From assembly GCA_049840815.1 (NCBI GenBank), contig JASGJI010000007.1, positions 186,001 through 250,000 on the forward strand: a stretch of 64,000 nt of DNA, written 5' to 3'. The position numbers and the translations under genes were made by a program. Position 1 is the stretch's first letter. The number at the start of each line of letters is the position of its first letter. Shown here piece by piece: positions 28,555 to 40,658 of this stretch. The notes below the pieces were generated by a model. That model was not told where the DNA came from, did not search any database, and saw only the letters and a list, made by a program, of their open reading frames with translations. Source of the stretch: JASGDN01 sp049840815 (GTDB lineage Bacteria; Chloroflexota; Chloroflexia; Thermomicrobiales; UBA6265).

Positions 28555-30132
28555 ATGAGCGCCCTGCGTGAGAGTGGAGTGCTGCTCCACCCAACATCCC
28601 TGCCCGGTCCTCATGGGATCGGCGATCTCGGAGCACCGGCGTTCCGGTTCATCGATTGGCTCCAGCAGGCCGGCCAACACTTGTGGCAGGTGATGCCGCT
28701 GAATCCGACCGGCATGGGCGATTCTCCCTATTCATCACCCTCCGCGTTCGCCGGAAATCCGCTCCTGATCTCGTTGGAGTGGTTGAAGGGCGATGGCCTG
28801 CTCACCGACGACGATCTGACCGGTGCTCCGGATTTTCCTGCGCATAGGGTCGACTTCGGAGCTGTCGTTCCGTTCCGGCACGCGATGCTGCGGGCGGCGT
28901 TTGGTCGCTTCCGCCGTGGCGCGGGCAATGGGCAACGCGCGGCCTTCGAGCAGTTTCTGCGCGACAAAGCAGAATGGCTCGATGGCTACGCGCTCTTCAT
29001 GGCCGTCAAGGATGCCCACAACGGGCTGCCGTGGATGGAGTGGGACGAGGGCATCCGCACCGTTGATCCGGAAGCCGTGGCGGGTTGGACGGCGCGCCTC
29101 GCCGATGAGATCCGGTTCCACAAGTTCGTGCAGTTCCAGTTCTTCCGGCAATGGGCGGTCCTGAAACGCTACGCGAACGAGCGGGGAATCCGCATCATCG
29201 GGGACATCCCGATCTTCGTATCAGGCGACAGCGCGGATGTCTGGCAGAACCGGACCCAGTTCAAGGTCGAACCTTCGGGTGAGGCCCTTGAGGTGGCGGG
29301 TGTTCCGCCCGATCCGTTCTCCGCGACGGGGCAGGTCTGGGGAAACCCGGCTTTCGACTGGCGCGCGATGGCGGAGGATGGCTATCTCTGGTGGCGTCGC
29401 CGTGTCGAGGCCCTGCTGGAGCAGGTGGATATCGTCCGCATCGATCATTTCCGGGGATTCGCGGCGGCGTGGCTTGTTCCCGCCGATGCCGAGGACGCAC
29501 GATCCGGTCACTGGGAACTCGCACCCGGTGGCGAGGTCTTTGCCGCGATCCGGCGCGCGATCGGCGAGGTGCCTATCATCGTCGAGGATCTCGGCGTCAT
29601 CACGCCCGATGTGATCGCGCTACGGGAGGCACTTGGGCTGCCCGGCATGAAGGTGCTCCAGTTCGCCTTTGACGGCGATCCCCGCAATGACTACCTGCCG
29701 CACAACTATCGTCCCGAATCCGTGGTCTATACCGCCACGCACGATAACCAGACGACGATCGGCTGGTTCTGGTCGCTGCAGGAACACGAGCGCGAGCACG
29801 TTCGCAACTACCTCGGTCGCTCGGGCGACGATATCGCTTGGGACATGATCCGCCTCGCGCTGCAATCCCCCGCGAATACGGCGATCCTCTCGATGCAGGA
29901 CATCCTGCGGCTGGATGATTCCGCCCGGATGAACGTGCCAGGTCAGGCGCTGGGCAACTGGTCGTGGCGGGTCCAGGCGCATCAGCTCGACTGGGGAATG
30001 GCGACGGGCCTGCGGAATCTCGTGGAGACGTATGGTCGGCTCGAACATGGTGGACGCGCCCCACGCGACCCGAACCCGTGGGATTACACACGGGCCGACG
30101 GCCCGGTGAAGGCGGTCGATCCGTTCGCCTGA
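28555..30132 (+). CDS. malQ: 4-alpha-glucanotransferase (GH77)
   Basis: 525 residues. GH77 features: the N-terminal LLHPTSLPGPHGIGDLG, QVMPLNPTGMGDSPYSSPSAFAGNP, the nucleophile region VDIVRIDHFRGF, and PIIVEDLGVITPDV with the acid/base Glu; YTATHDNQTTIGWF carries the third acidic residue. It moves alpha-1,4-glucan segments between chains. AAAGGAA precedes the ATG. The GH57 branching enzyme follows 100 bp downstream on the same strand, so both act on the same polymer. Confidence 0.96.
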   Translation: MSALRESGVLLHPTSLPGPHGIGDLGAPAFRFIDWLQQAGQHLWQVMPLNPTGMGDSPYSSPSAFAGNPLLISLEWLKGDGLLTDDDLTGAPDFPAHRVDFGAVVPFRHAMLRAAFGRFRRGAGNGQRAAFEQFLRDKAEWLDGYALFMAVKDAHNGLPWMEWDEGIRTVDPEAVAGWTARLADEIRFHKFVQFQFFRQWAVLKRYANERGIRIIGDIPIFVSGDSADVWQNRTQFKVEPSGEALEVAGVPPDPFSATGQVWGNPAFDWRAMAEDGYLWWRRRVEALLEQVDIVRIDHFRGFAAAWLVPADAEDARSGHWELAPGGEVFAAIRRAIGEVPIIVEDLGVITPDVIALREALGLPGMKVLQFAFDGDPRNDYLPHNYRPESVVYTATHDNQTTIGWFWSLQEHEREHVRNYLGRSGDDIAWDMIRLALQSPANTAILSMQDILRLDDSARMNVPGQALGNWSWRVQAHQLDWGMATGLRNLVETYGRLEHGGRAPRDPNPWDYTRADGPVKAVDPFA

Positions 30133-30232
30133 GCGTCATCTCGGACGGTTTCTTTCGTTCAGTGAATGAGATGGCAGGGTCTGTGCTCATTTCCGGTACG
30201 CCGTCGTTGGCATTGCACTCAGGAGGAACCGT

Positions 30233-31939
30233 ATGACAAAGTCCGGTGCGTTCACATTCGTCTTGCACAGCCATCTCCCCTATGCCCGCCAGGCGGGATT
30301 CTGGCCCCACGGTGAGGAGTGGGTCCACGAGGCGATCGCCGAGACGTACGTACCGCTCTGGGACGCGCTCTACGATCTCGCGGAGGAAGGTATCGACTAC
30401 CGGATCACGGTCAGTGTGACGCCGATCCTCGCCGAGCAACTCGCCGATCCGCTGATTCGGGAACACTTCCGCGTCTACGCCGAGGAGCGGGTGACGTGGG
30501 CGGCTCAGGATATTGACAGGTTCGCGGCTGACGGCGACGAAGAGATGCGGAAGCTCGCCATGTTCTATCGCGACTGGTACACCGACAAGCTGACCAGCTT
30601 CCGCGATCGCTACGACTCCGACCTGATCGGTGCCCTGAAGGTGCTGCAGGATCGAGGTCTGGTCGAGATTTCCACCAGCGCCGCCACACATGGCTACTTG
30701 CCGCTGCTTTCCCGTGACTCGTCCATCTATGGGCAGCTTCAGACCGGCGTCGATTCCTACCAGCGGATGTTCGGTCGCCGTCCGAAGGCGATCTGGCTTC
30801 CGGAATGCGCTTATCGCCCGTCGTACGTGCAGGAACTGCCGGACGGCACCACCGTCACCCGCCCTGGCATCGAGTCCTATCTCGCCGCGCAGGACATCCG
30901 CGTTTTCTTCAGCGAGACGCACACGGTCGAAGGGGGGAAGCCGGTCGGGAAGGCTGCCGGAGAGGCCATCGGTCACTACGGGCAGGTCTCCCGCCGGTAT
31001 GTCGTCACCCCCACGGCTGACGAGCAGAAGGAGCCGGGCACGACGTTCCGCACCTACTGGGTCGGGGATGCACCGTGCAAGGTCGCGGTGCTGGGGCGGA
31101 ACAACCGCACTGGCCAGCAGGTGTGGTCGGGAGACTTCGGGTATCCGGGCGACAAGGACTATCGCGAGTTCCACCGCAAGGATGCCGAGTCCGGCATGCA
31201 GTATTGGCGGATCGGTGGTCCAAAGGTCGATCTGGGAGACAAGCCGACCTACAACCCCGATTGGGCGCAGGATCGTGTCAGGGAGCATGCCGAACACTAC
31301 GTCGGGCTTGTCGAGGAGTTGCTCGAGAACTACGCAGAGCAGAACGGCGAATACGGCATCATCGCATCGAACTACGACACGGAGCTCTTCGGTCACTGGT
31401 GGTTCGAAGGCGTTGATTGGCTGAAGCTCGTGCTGCGTGGGCTGGCAGCGTCCGACGTGGTCGACCTCACGACGGCTTCGGCCTTCGTGGATGAGCATGC
31501 CTCCGGGGTCGTGATGAATCTCCCGGAGTCGAGCTGGGGGTCAGGTGGGAATCACTTCACCTGGATGAATCGCGACACCGAGTGGATGTGGCCGATCATC
31601 CACGAATGTGAACTGACGATGGAATCGCTCGTCGCCACGTATCCCGATGCGACCGGCGACCGGAAGGCCGCGCTCGATCACGCCGCGCGGGAGCTGCTGC
31701 TGCTGGAGAGCAGCGACTGGCCGTTCCTGGTGACCACGGGCCAGGCCAAGGAGTATGCAATCGAGCGCTTCCGCCAGCACGTCGAGCGCTTCCAGGAAGT
31801 CGCCGCGATGGCCGAGCTGGACGTGATCGATCCGGCAACGCGCGACCGTCTCGATGCGCTGGTCCAGAAGGACAACCCCTTCTCTGACATCGACTATCGC
31901 GCCTTCGCCGGCCGGCAGGGTTCCGCCGCGTTGGCGTAA
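30233..31939 (+). CDS. GH57 alpha-glucan branching enzyme
   Basis: 568 residues. GH57 signatures: HSHLPYARQAGFWPHGEEW (region 1), ATHGYLPLL, IWLPECAYRP holding the nucleophile Glu, SNYDTELFGHWWFEG holding the catalytic Asp, and the C-terminal ESSDWPFLVTTGQAKEYA region of branching enzymes (with the helical C domain). It makes alpha-1,6 branches in glycogen-like glucan. GGAGG lies six bases before the ATG. It presumably supplies the branching step for the GlgE pathway at 50-55 kb, where no GH13 GlgB is seen. Confidence 0.92.
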   Translation: MTKSGAFTFVLHSHLPYARQAGFWPHGEEWVHEAIAETYVPLWDALYDLAEEGIDYRITVSVTPILAEQLADPLIREHFRVYAEERVTWAAQDIDRFAADGDEEMRKLAMFYRDWYTDKLTSFRDRYDSDLIGALKVLQDRGLVEISTSAATHGYLPLLSRDSSIYGQLQTGVDSYQRMFGRRPKAIWLPECAYRPSYVQELPDGTTVTRPGIESYLAAQDIRVFFSETHTVEGGKPVGKAAGEAIGHYGQVSRRYVVTPTADEQKEPGTTFRTYWVGDAPCKVAVLGRNNRTGQQVWSGDFGYPGDKDYREFHRKDAESGMQYWRIGGPKVDLGDKPTYNPDWAQDRVREHAEHYVGLVEELLENYAEQNGEYGIIASNYDTELFGHWWFEGVDWLKLVLRGLAASDVVDLTTASAFVDEHASGVVMNLPESSWGSGGNHFTWMNRDTEWMWPIIHECELTMESLVATYPDATGDRKAALDHAARELLLLESSDWPFLVTTGQAKEYAIERFRQHVERFQEVAAMAELDVIDPATRDRLDALVQKDNPFSDIDYRAFAGRQGSAALA

Positions 31940-31947
31940 ACCGCGTG

Positions 31948-32000
31948 AATGCCAGAAGCCCCGCCGCCCCGGATGTGAGGGCGGCAGGGCTTCTGGCATT
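31948..32000. terminator. Bidirectional terminator
   Basis: 14-bp outer stem AATGCCAGAAGCCC continued by an inner CCGCCC stem, between convergent genes. Confidence 0.85.
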
Positions 32001-32013
32001 TCAGGGAATCCGT

Positions 32014-33810
32014 CTATTCCGGCTTGCCCCGCACGACGACGTTACTATCGAAGCGCAGGGGGATGCGCCCGGTCCATGCACCCTGCGTGGTGCCCTGCAA
32101 CCACGGCTGCTGCACGAACTGCTGCACCCAGTAGCCGAGCGGGATATAGACCGCATCGTCGAGCAGGAGCTTCTCCGCCTGCTGGATCGCCTCGTTGCGG
32201 GCGTCCTGCTGCCCGTTGGTGCGGGCCTCGGCCATCAGGTCCGAGAACTGCTTGGCGTTGGCTCCAGGATCGAGGTCTCCGACTTTCGCGAGGTCCGGGC
32301 TCCAGTTGAACCAGCCATCCATGAACGGCGAGTCCGGAGAAGCAACCGTTCCGAGGAATGACGGCGCGCTGACATCCGGCCACCACCAGACGAGGTCGAA
32401 CTGGCGACCGCCGTTGTCCTGCTGCAGGGACGCGATCTGATCGACCGTCAGGGTCGTGTCCTGGGTGATGACGATCCCGCAGTTGTCCTGGATCATCGTG
32501 AGCAGGTCTGCGGCGCGCTGCTGGTCGTCTGCCGAGTCGCTCACCGGCTGGTGGTAGACGATCTCGACCGCCGTGGTGGACGGATCGAATCCGGCGTCGG
32601 AGAGGAGTGACTTCGCCTTGCCGGCGTCGAAGGCGATGCCGGACGGTGCGGTGTAGCTGTCGACTGCGGCAGCCGCCGGGGAGGTGAATCCGTCCGCCGC
32701 GACGAACGACCCCTTCCAGATCTCGGAGGCCCACTTTTCGCGATCGATGGACGCGGCGACGGCCTGTCGGATGCGAGGGTCGTTGAACGGCTCCTGCAGG
32801 AAGTCCATGCCGATCGCCAGCGTCGATCCCGGCTGCTCGACGGAGACCAGCTGACCCTTCAGCGTGTCGTCACCGTTGACCGAATCGAGCAAGGCGAGTG
32901 GAACATCGGCGGAGGCGAGCTCGCCACTCTTGTAGCGATCCAGCGCGGTCGACTCGGCGTCCGCGCCGTCGATGATCGCCCAGGTCACGGTCGAGATGGA
33001 TGGCGACTGCTGTTCCCAGGCATGGGGATTGGGCGTCATCGTCAGGTGATCGCCGGCGACGAGTTCGGCGAACTGCCACCCGCCTGCGCCGGATGCCGCC
33101 GTGAACGGGTCTGTCACCGACGTGTCCGCAAGTACCGCCGGATCGACGACAGCCCACACAAACGTCGCGAGGCGGTGCGGGAACTCCGTTGTACCGTGTT
33201 CCAGCGTGATCGTCAGCGTGGTGTCGTCAACCGCCTCGAACCCGATGTCCGTGCTCTTGCCCGATGTGTAGTCGGCGAAGCCCTTCACGTCGGCCATATA
33301 CGCGCTCATTGGGGAAAGCGCGGCGGGGTCGAGTGCCCGTTTCCACGATGCAACGAAGTCCGATGCCGTGACCGGCGTTCCGGATGCGAAGGCGATGCCC
33401 TCGCGCAGCGTAGCCGTCCAGACGGTGAGGTCCTCGTTGCTCTCGACGGACGCGGCCAGATCGGCCTCCACGCCGCCATTCTTGTCGAAGCGTAGCAAGC
33501 CCGCCCAGACGTGCGGCAGAAGGGTCCAGAACGGCCCCCAGTTGACGGTACGGTGCGGGTCGATGGTCACCGCCTGGCCGTACGGCAGAAGCGGCAACGT
33601 GACGGTCACGTCGGTCTGGATATCTTCCTGCGCCGCGCCGGTGCGTGCCCCGGAGGACGCCGGTGCGGCGAGGATCGAGACTGGACCAAGCGCTGCCACC
33701 GCACTGGCACCGATCGCCGAGACGGTGAAGGAGCGCCGGGTCATGGCGGGGCCGGGATGGAGTGTGGTCCCGAACGGAACGTCCGGCCGTGCGGTGCGGA
33801 TCGACGACAT
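32014..33810 (-). CDS. ABC transporter substrate-binding protein, family 5 (peptide/oligosaccharide type)
   Basis: 598 residues. A twin-arginine leader (MTRRSFTVSAIGASAVAAL, starting at residue ~23) precedes an SBP_bac_5 fold: LRFDKNGGVEADLAAS, TATLREGIAFASGTPVTASD, FNDPRIRQAVAASIDREKW. Such proteins deliver peptides, opines or sugars to Opp/Dpp-like permeases. No permease or ATPase gene is next to it, so it is an orphan or uses a distant transporter. GGAG eight bases before the ATG at 33810 supports this start. Confidence 0.88.
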   Translation of the reverse strand: MSSIRTARPDVPFGTTLHPGPAMTRRSFTVSAIGASAVAALGPVSILAAPASSGARTGAAQEDIQTDVTVTLPLLPYGQAVTIDPHRTVNWGPFWTLLPHVWAGLLRFDKNGGVEADLAASVESNEDLTVWTATLREGIAFASGTPVTASDFVASWKRALDPAALSPMSAYMADVKGFADYTSGKSTDIGFEAVDDTTLTITLEHGTTEFPHRLATFVWAVVDPAVLADTSVTDPFTAASGAGGWQFAELVAGDHLTMTPNPHAWEQQSPSISTVTWAIIDGADAESTALDRYKSGELASADVPLALLDSVNGDDTLKGQLVSVEQPGSTLAIGMDFLQEPFNDPRIRQAVAASIDREKWASEIWKGSFVAADGFTSPAAAAVDSYTAPSGIAFDAGKAKSLLSDAGFDPSTTAVEIVYHQPVSDSADDQQRAADLLTMIQDNCGIVITQDTTLTVDQIASLQQDNGGRQFDLVWWWPDVSAPSFLGTVASPDSPFMDGWFNWSPDLAKVGDLDPGANAKQFSDLMAEARTNGQQDARNEAIQQAEKLLLDDAVYIPLGYWVQQFVQQPWLQGTTQGAWTGRIPLRFDSNVVVRGKPE

Positions 33811-33911
33811 CCTCGGTGCTCCTTCAGTGCGTGCGGTTACGGTGCGTGGGAACCGGCCGGAAAACGGTGCGAATCCTGTCTGATGCTTGAACGACCGGGA
33901 AGCCGCCGACG

Positions 33912-34979
33912 TTACGCGTCGGCTGGAAGCTCGTATCCATAGCTGCGCGATCCGGCGGCCTCGAGGAAGGCCACAAGCAGGTCGATGGTCGCCTCGATAT
34001 CGGTGATGCTGGCGGTTTCGTTGACGGAGTGGACATAACGGGTCGGAACAGAGAGGGTCGCGACCGCCGCGCCGTTCGTGACCTGCTGCATGGCACCGGC
34101 ATCGGTTCCACCGCGGGGGAGGATCTCCAGTTGGTGCGGGATGCCCTTCTCCTCGGCCAGATCGCGAAGGTGGGCGACCAGCTTCGGATTGCTGATGTGC
34201 GAGCTGTCGAAGATCTTGATCGCCGTCCCGGCATGCAGGGTCGTGACGGACGTCTCGACCGGCGTGCCGGGGATGTCGCCCGCGATGGTGACATCGAGCG
34301 CGAGGCCAACCTCCGGATCGACGGAGTAGGCAGCGCCGCGCGCGCCGCGCAGGCCGACTTCCTCCTGCGTCGTGGCGACGGCGTAGATGTCCGCCGTGTG
34401 CTCGCCCAGTCGCTTCATCGCTTCAAGCATGATGTACACGCAAAGGCGGTCATCGAGCGTCTTGCTCGTCACGGTCTTTCCGAGCATCTCGGTAGTGCTC
34501 TGCATCGTCACCCAGTCGCCGATCTCGACCGCCGCCTTCACCTCGTCGGCGGGGAGACCGAGATCGAGGAAGATGTCCTCGATCTTGAGATCCTTCGCGT
34601 CGCCCGGCTGCTGGAGGTGAATCGGCTTCGCGCCTGGCTGCACCAATGCCAGCAGCTGATCGCCGCTCCGGGTGTGCACGATCGCGCGTTGGGCCACGAG
34701 CATACGAGGATCAAAGCCACCCACGGGTTGCAGGCGAATGAACCCCCGATCGTCGATGTACTTCACGAAGAAGCCGATCTCATCGACGTGGGCGGCCACC
34801 ATCACGCGCGGCCCACGTCCGGTCCCGCGCTTCAGTCCGATCAGGTTGCCGAGAGGATCGATGCTCAATTCGTCCACGAGCGGCTTGAGTTCGACTGCGA
34901 CGAGATCGCGGATGGCATCTTCGCGCCCCGGAATGCCGGGCGCCTGGAGAATGGAACGCAGGAGTTCGATGTCGACCAT
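33912..34979 (-). CDS. M42-family metallo-aminopeptidase
   Basis: 355 residues with M42 features: AAHVDEIGFFVKYID (first metal His-x-Asp), DDRLCVYIMLEA (bridging Asp), TTQEEVGLRGA (catalytic Glu pair), ALDVTIAGD, and a late TRYVHSVNE His ligand. These enzymes form tetrahedral 12-mers and trim peptides, using Co2+ or Zn2+. Adjacent to the peptide-binding protein on the same strand, which suggests (but does not prove) a role in using imported peptides. Confidence 0.92.
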   Translation of the reverse strand: MVDIELLRSILQAPGIPGREDAIRDLVAVELKPLVDELSIDPLGNLIGLKRGTGRGPRVMVAAHVDEIGFFVKYIDDRGFIRLQPVGGFDPRMLVAQRAIVHTRSGDQLLALVQPGAKPIHLQQPGDAKDLKIEDIFLDLGLPADEVKAAVEIGDWVTMQSTTEMLGKTVTSKTLDDRLCVYIMLEAMKRLGEHTADIYAVATTQEEVGLRGARGAAYSVDPEVGLALDVTIAGDIPGTPVETSVTTLHAGTAIKIFDSSHISNPKLVAHLRDLAEEKGIPHQLEILPRGGTDAGAMQQVTNGAAVATLSVPTRYVHSVNETASITDIEATIDLLVAFLEAAGSRSYGYELPADA

Positions 34980-35055
34980 GGGGGGAGCCTCTTCGGGCGA
35001 GCTGCCCGTCTACGAATGCGGAATCCTCTGAATGCAGCTTACCGCACTGGCATGC

Positions 35056-35089
35056 GAAACGGGGAAGCCAGCATTGGCTTCCCCGTTTC
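35056..35089 (-). terminator. Terminator after the DUF3352 gene
   Basis: 15-bp perfect stem GAAACGGGGAAGCCA with loop GCAT, 38 bp past the stop. Confidence 0.8.
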
Positions 35090-35126
35090 TCGTTCAGGAT
35101 GAGCGGACATCCTGCCCGTGTTCTGC

Positions 35127-37064
35127 CTAGTTGTCGGCGATCAGGATGATCATGCTCGACGCCTGATGGCCGTCCTTCTCGTAGGTCACCATACCAACAG
35201 AGCGGAGTCCGCTCAGCGGAGCCGCAGCTGGCGAGGCTTCCGGCGTCGCGGTGGCGAAGAAGTCTTCGCAGGCCTTCCCGTTGAAATTCTGGTCCAGGTC
35301 GAAGTTCGTGAACGAATCCTCGTCATACGCCGCCTGAGCCTCCGCCTGGCTGGAGAACTTGGCGCAGTCAGGGCTCGCATCCGTCGACGACATGCTGCCG
35401 GAGTAGGCAGCTTCCGCCTCGGCGATCAGCGGGGTGATCTGCTCGAAGTTGACGAAGGTGATGCCAGTCGGATCACCCGGAAGCTGGGCCAGGGTGTCCT
35501 TGTACAGCGGGGACGTCGCAAGCGGCTTGGCCGGGCCGTTGACATAGTTGTCGATGCCATCGTTGACGCCGATCAGCAACTGTCCGCCAACCACGCCGTA
35601 TTCGATCTTCAGCGGGAAACTCGCATCGCCAGCGTTGATCGTCGTGACGGTGTCACCATCGACCTCGCGGGAGGAGAGCATGTCGCCATCAATCGCGGCG
35701 GCAAGGATGAAGGAGATCTTGGACGCTGTGTCCGTGACCTTCTGGGCATTGACCGTATCGGTGACGAAGATCGCGTCGATCTTCGGGCTGTCGCTGGTCA
35801 GGTCAGTGGCGGAGAGGGCGAACCCATACTCGCCGTCCAGCTGGTCGATGAAGTCGGTCTTGAGGTTGAAGCCGAGAACGGACGCCGCTTCGGCGTAAAT
35901 GGCGGCCTGCTGCTCCACGAGGGAGGCCGGGGTGGCGACCGGGGTCGTCGTGCTGCTGCCCGTGCCGACCAGCGCCGACGCGAAGATCAGCCCGATCGCA
36001 TCCAGAACGCCGTACTGATTGATGTTCATGCCGTTGGCGAAGATCAGCGTGTCCGCCGGGACCTTCGAGGCGAGATCGCCGGTGACCGAAGGCGTTGCGA
36101 CCGCTGCCGGGGCGTCGGTGGACGCAATCGCGATCGTGTCCATGCGGAAGCCCGGCTGATCGGCCCAGAACACGAAGCCAGAGGTGGACTGGAGCTGAGC
36201 CTTGGTGCCTGCCGGAATCTCGCTGGCGGCGGTGGGGCTGGCAGCCTCAATGTCTGCGAGCATGCGCGGCCCATTGACGAGGCCGAACGCCAGCCACTCG
36301 GCGTTGAGGGAACTCTTGAGTTCCGAATAGGTGTCGGAATCGGCGAGATTGGCCGTCTTGCCGCTCTCGGCGTCGATGATCGGGTGAATGTCGTCCGGAA
36401 TCGTCGCGATCACGATGAAGTCGCCAACGCGGGCGATGGCCGTGCCAGCGTCGTCCTTGCTCTGCGCGGGAATCGAGGTGATCTCGACACCCTCGTAGGT
36501 CTCTGTCTCGACCTTCTGCCCGGCGTCGGTGTTCGTGACCTCGTCCATCAGCGACTTCTCGGCCGCATCAGGATCGGACGGCTGCAGGATCACCGCGAAG
36601 CCGGACGGCACGCCATTTCCGGCGAGGTCGGAAGGACTGGATGCGGCCTGCTCGATCTCCGTCGGCAGGCTGGCGAGGGAGTTGGTGTACTCGGCAGGAA
36701 GCTTCGTGAGGACGAAGGCGGCATAGCCGCCGGTCACGGCATCGATCGCGGCCTGATCCTTGGCGGATGTCGAGGATGTTGCGGTATCAACCTCCTCCGC
36801 CAACCCGGCGCGCTTGATCAGGTCCTTCGCCAGCGTGAACTGATCGGACTTGGTATCGAGGTTGATCGAAGCGTAGATCAGCGCATCCGCCGGAGCGACG
36901 GTCGCGGTCTTGTCCTCGGTCGTGGCCTGGGCGAGTGCGCTCCGAACGCCAACGCTACCGAGTGCCGGAACGAACGCCGTGAGCGCAAGCATGAGGGCGA
37001 GTACGAGTGAGACGAGCTTTCCGGTCGATCGTGTAGGCTCGGACGAGGTTGGTAGATGCACCAT
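35127..37064 (-). CDS. Exported DUF3352-like protein with C-terminal Excalibur-like domain
   Basis: 645 residues. Signal peptide at 1-45 (LVSLVLALMLALTAFVPALG, then ALAQ). The body, rich in Ala/Asp/Thr, matches DUF3352-type exported proteins: VAPADALIYASINLD and later KVPADTLIFANGMN begin two similar halves. Near 575-615, DCAKFSSQAEAQAAYDED and DLDQNFNGKACEDF form an Excalibur-type calcium-binding motif (Dx-Dx-N-x-x-C-E), found in surface proteins. The ATG at 37064 follows an excellent GGAGG; upstream in-frame codons do not. The fusion suggests a calcium-dependent extracellular role (inference). Confidence 0.75.
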   Translation of the reverse strand: MVHLPTSSEPTRSTGKLVSLVLALMLALTAFVPALGSVGVRSALAQATTEDKTATVAPADALIYASINLDTKSDQFTLAKDLIKRAGLAEEVDTATSSTSAKDQAAIDAVTGGYAAFVLTKLPAEYTNSLASLPTEIEQAASSPSDLAGNGVPSGFAVILQPSDPDAAEKSLMDEVTNTDAGQKVETETYEGVEITSIPAQSKDDAGTAIARVGDFIVIATIPDDIHPIIDAESGKTANLADSDTYSELKSSLNAEWLAFGLVNGPRMLADIEAASPTAASEIPAGTKAQLQSTSGFVFWADQPGFRMDTIAIASTDAPAAVATPSVTGDLASKVPADTLIFANGMNINQYGVLDAIGLIFASALVGTGSSTTTPVATPASLVEQQAAIYAEAASVLGFNLKTDFIDQLDGEYGFALSATDLTSDSPKIDAIFVTDTVNAQKVTDTASKISFILAAAIDGDMLSSREVDGDTVTTINAGDASFPLKIEYGVVGGQLLIGVNDGIDNYVNGPAKPLATSPLYKDTLAQLPGDPTGITFVNFEQITPLIAEAEAAYSGSMSSTDASPDCAKFSSQAEAQAAYDEDSFTNFDLDQNFNGKACEDFFATATPEASPAAAPLSGLRSVGMVTYEKDGHQASSMIILIADN

Positions 37065-37192
37065 GTTGCCTCCTGAGAGGTTCGACGGACTTCCAGACGA
37101 CGGGACATTACGCGACGATCCGGGCGCAATGAACGATGAGACGGGCCTCTGAACCATCATACGATCTCGCCGCACGATTGGTTCCCCTGCGA

Positions 37193-37330
37193 TCAAGAAT
37201 TGCCTGATCGACGACCAATCCCGGCAGCGATGCCGAACACGATCATGAACAGACCGGCCAGCGCCGCCATTGCGAGACCGATGAACACCGCCATCAACGC
37301 CGCTTGAACAATGCCCCAGACGAGATCCAT
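37193..37330 (-). CDS. Small membrane peptide
   Basis: 45 residues: MDLVWGIVQAALMAVFIGLA followed by a glycine/alanine-rich hydrophobic stretch and a charged tail (GRRSGNS). One long or two short membrane helices are expected. GGGGAGG lies five bases before the ATG at 37330, which makes translation likely. It is 130 bp upstream of the DUF3352 gene on the same strand. No family is recognised. Confidence 0.6.
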   Translation of the reverse strand: MDLVWGIVQAALMAVFIGLAMAALAGLFMIVFGIAAGIGRRSGNS

Positions 37331-37415
37331 GACGTCCTCCCCAGTGATTGCTGCGCGATCGGCATCGACCGCGTTTTCCTGAGTCCAGTATAGCGGTCCG
37401 GTTTCTGCTTCTGCG

Positions 37416-37451
37416 GCGAACGGGGTGTCGATGACTCGACACCCCGTTCGC
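37416..37451 (-). terminator. Terminator after clpB
   Basis: 16-bp perfect stem GCGAACGGGGTGTCGA with a four-base loop, 30 bp past the clpB stop. Confidence 0.85.
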
Positions 37452-37480
37452 ATGCATGTCAGCTTGTCGAATCCGGTTCG

Positions 37481-40090
<2,610 letters not shown>

Positions 40091-40166
40091 ATGTCGCGTT
40101 CTCCTCACGTAAGATGAGCGCGGTCAGCGGCGGAAAGCGGCCAACCGGAGGTGATGTCGGGAGGAT

Positions 40167-40562
40167 TCAGGATTGCTCGGGACCACGCCGTTGCTGGTCG
40201 CGCACGCGCTGCTCGTCGACGTATCCCAGGGTTTCGAGGAGTTTGTCGAGTTCACCGAGGACGGGAGACGACTTGCGCCCCTCGGTCGCCGACTCGATGC
40301 GTTCCTTGAGGTCCTGGACCTGATGCGTCAGTTCGAGCGCGAGTTGCACGCCCGCGAGGTTGAGGCCCCGCTGCTCCACCAGGTACTTCACCTGCCGGAG
40401 TCGTTCGATGTCCCTGTCGGAGTAGAGGCGAAGATTGCCCGACGTCCGTGACGGAGCGATCAGGCCTTCGCGCTCATATTTGCGCAGCGTCTGGGGGTGC
40501 ATTTCCACCAGGCGCGCGGCAACACTGATCACGAAGAGTGGTTCGGAAAATCTCGGTGTCAT
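40167..40562 (-). CDS. hspR: MerR-type heat-shock repressor HspR
   Basis: 131 residues. The N-terminal MerR helix-turn-helix (FVISVAARLVEMHPQTLRKYEREGLI then SRTSGNLRLYSDRDIERL, here in parts) has the HspR-specific hydrophobic start; a leucine-rich coiled coil follows. In actinobacteria HspR represses dnaK and clpB through HAIR sites. I take the ATG at 40562, since GGAGG lies nine bases upstream; the ATG at 40571 would abut it. The operator-promoter immediately upstream fits autoregulation of an hspR-clpB operon. Confidence 0.9.
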   Translation of the reverse strand: MTPRFSEPLFVISVAARLVEMHPQTLRKYEREGLIAPSRTSGNLRLYSDRDIERLRQVKYLVEQRGLNLAGVQLALELTHQVQDLKERIESATEGRKSSPVLGELDKLLETLGYVDEQRVRDQQRRGPEQS

Positions 40563-40593
40563 TCGTGTCATCCTCCAGATAGCATCTGAATGG

Positions 40594-40622
40594 ATGATAC
40601 TTCTTGATACGATCCGTGTCAA
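40594..40622 (-). promoter_or_regulatory. hspR-clpB promoter overlapped by a HAIR-like operator
   Basis: On the minus strand TTGACA (40617-40622) and TATCAT (40594-40599) are 17 bases apart, a near-consensus housekeeping promoter. The inverted repeat TTGATAC-N5-GTGTCAA (40604-40622) covers the -35 and spacer. It has the TTGA/TCAA arms of HspR HAIR elements, with a shorter spacer than the classic site. Binding there would block the promoter. Confidence 0.6.
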
Positions 40623-40658
40623 CCCTTGCCGGGTGCGGGATCGAGGAGGGCATGAGTC

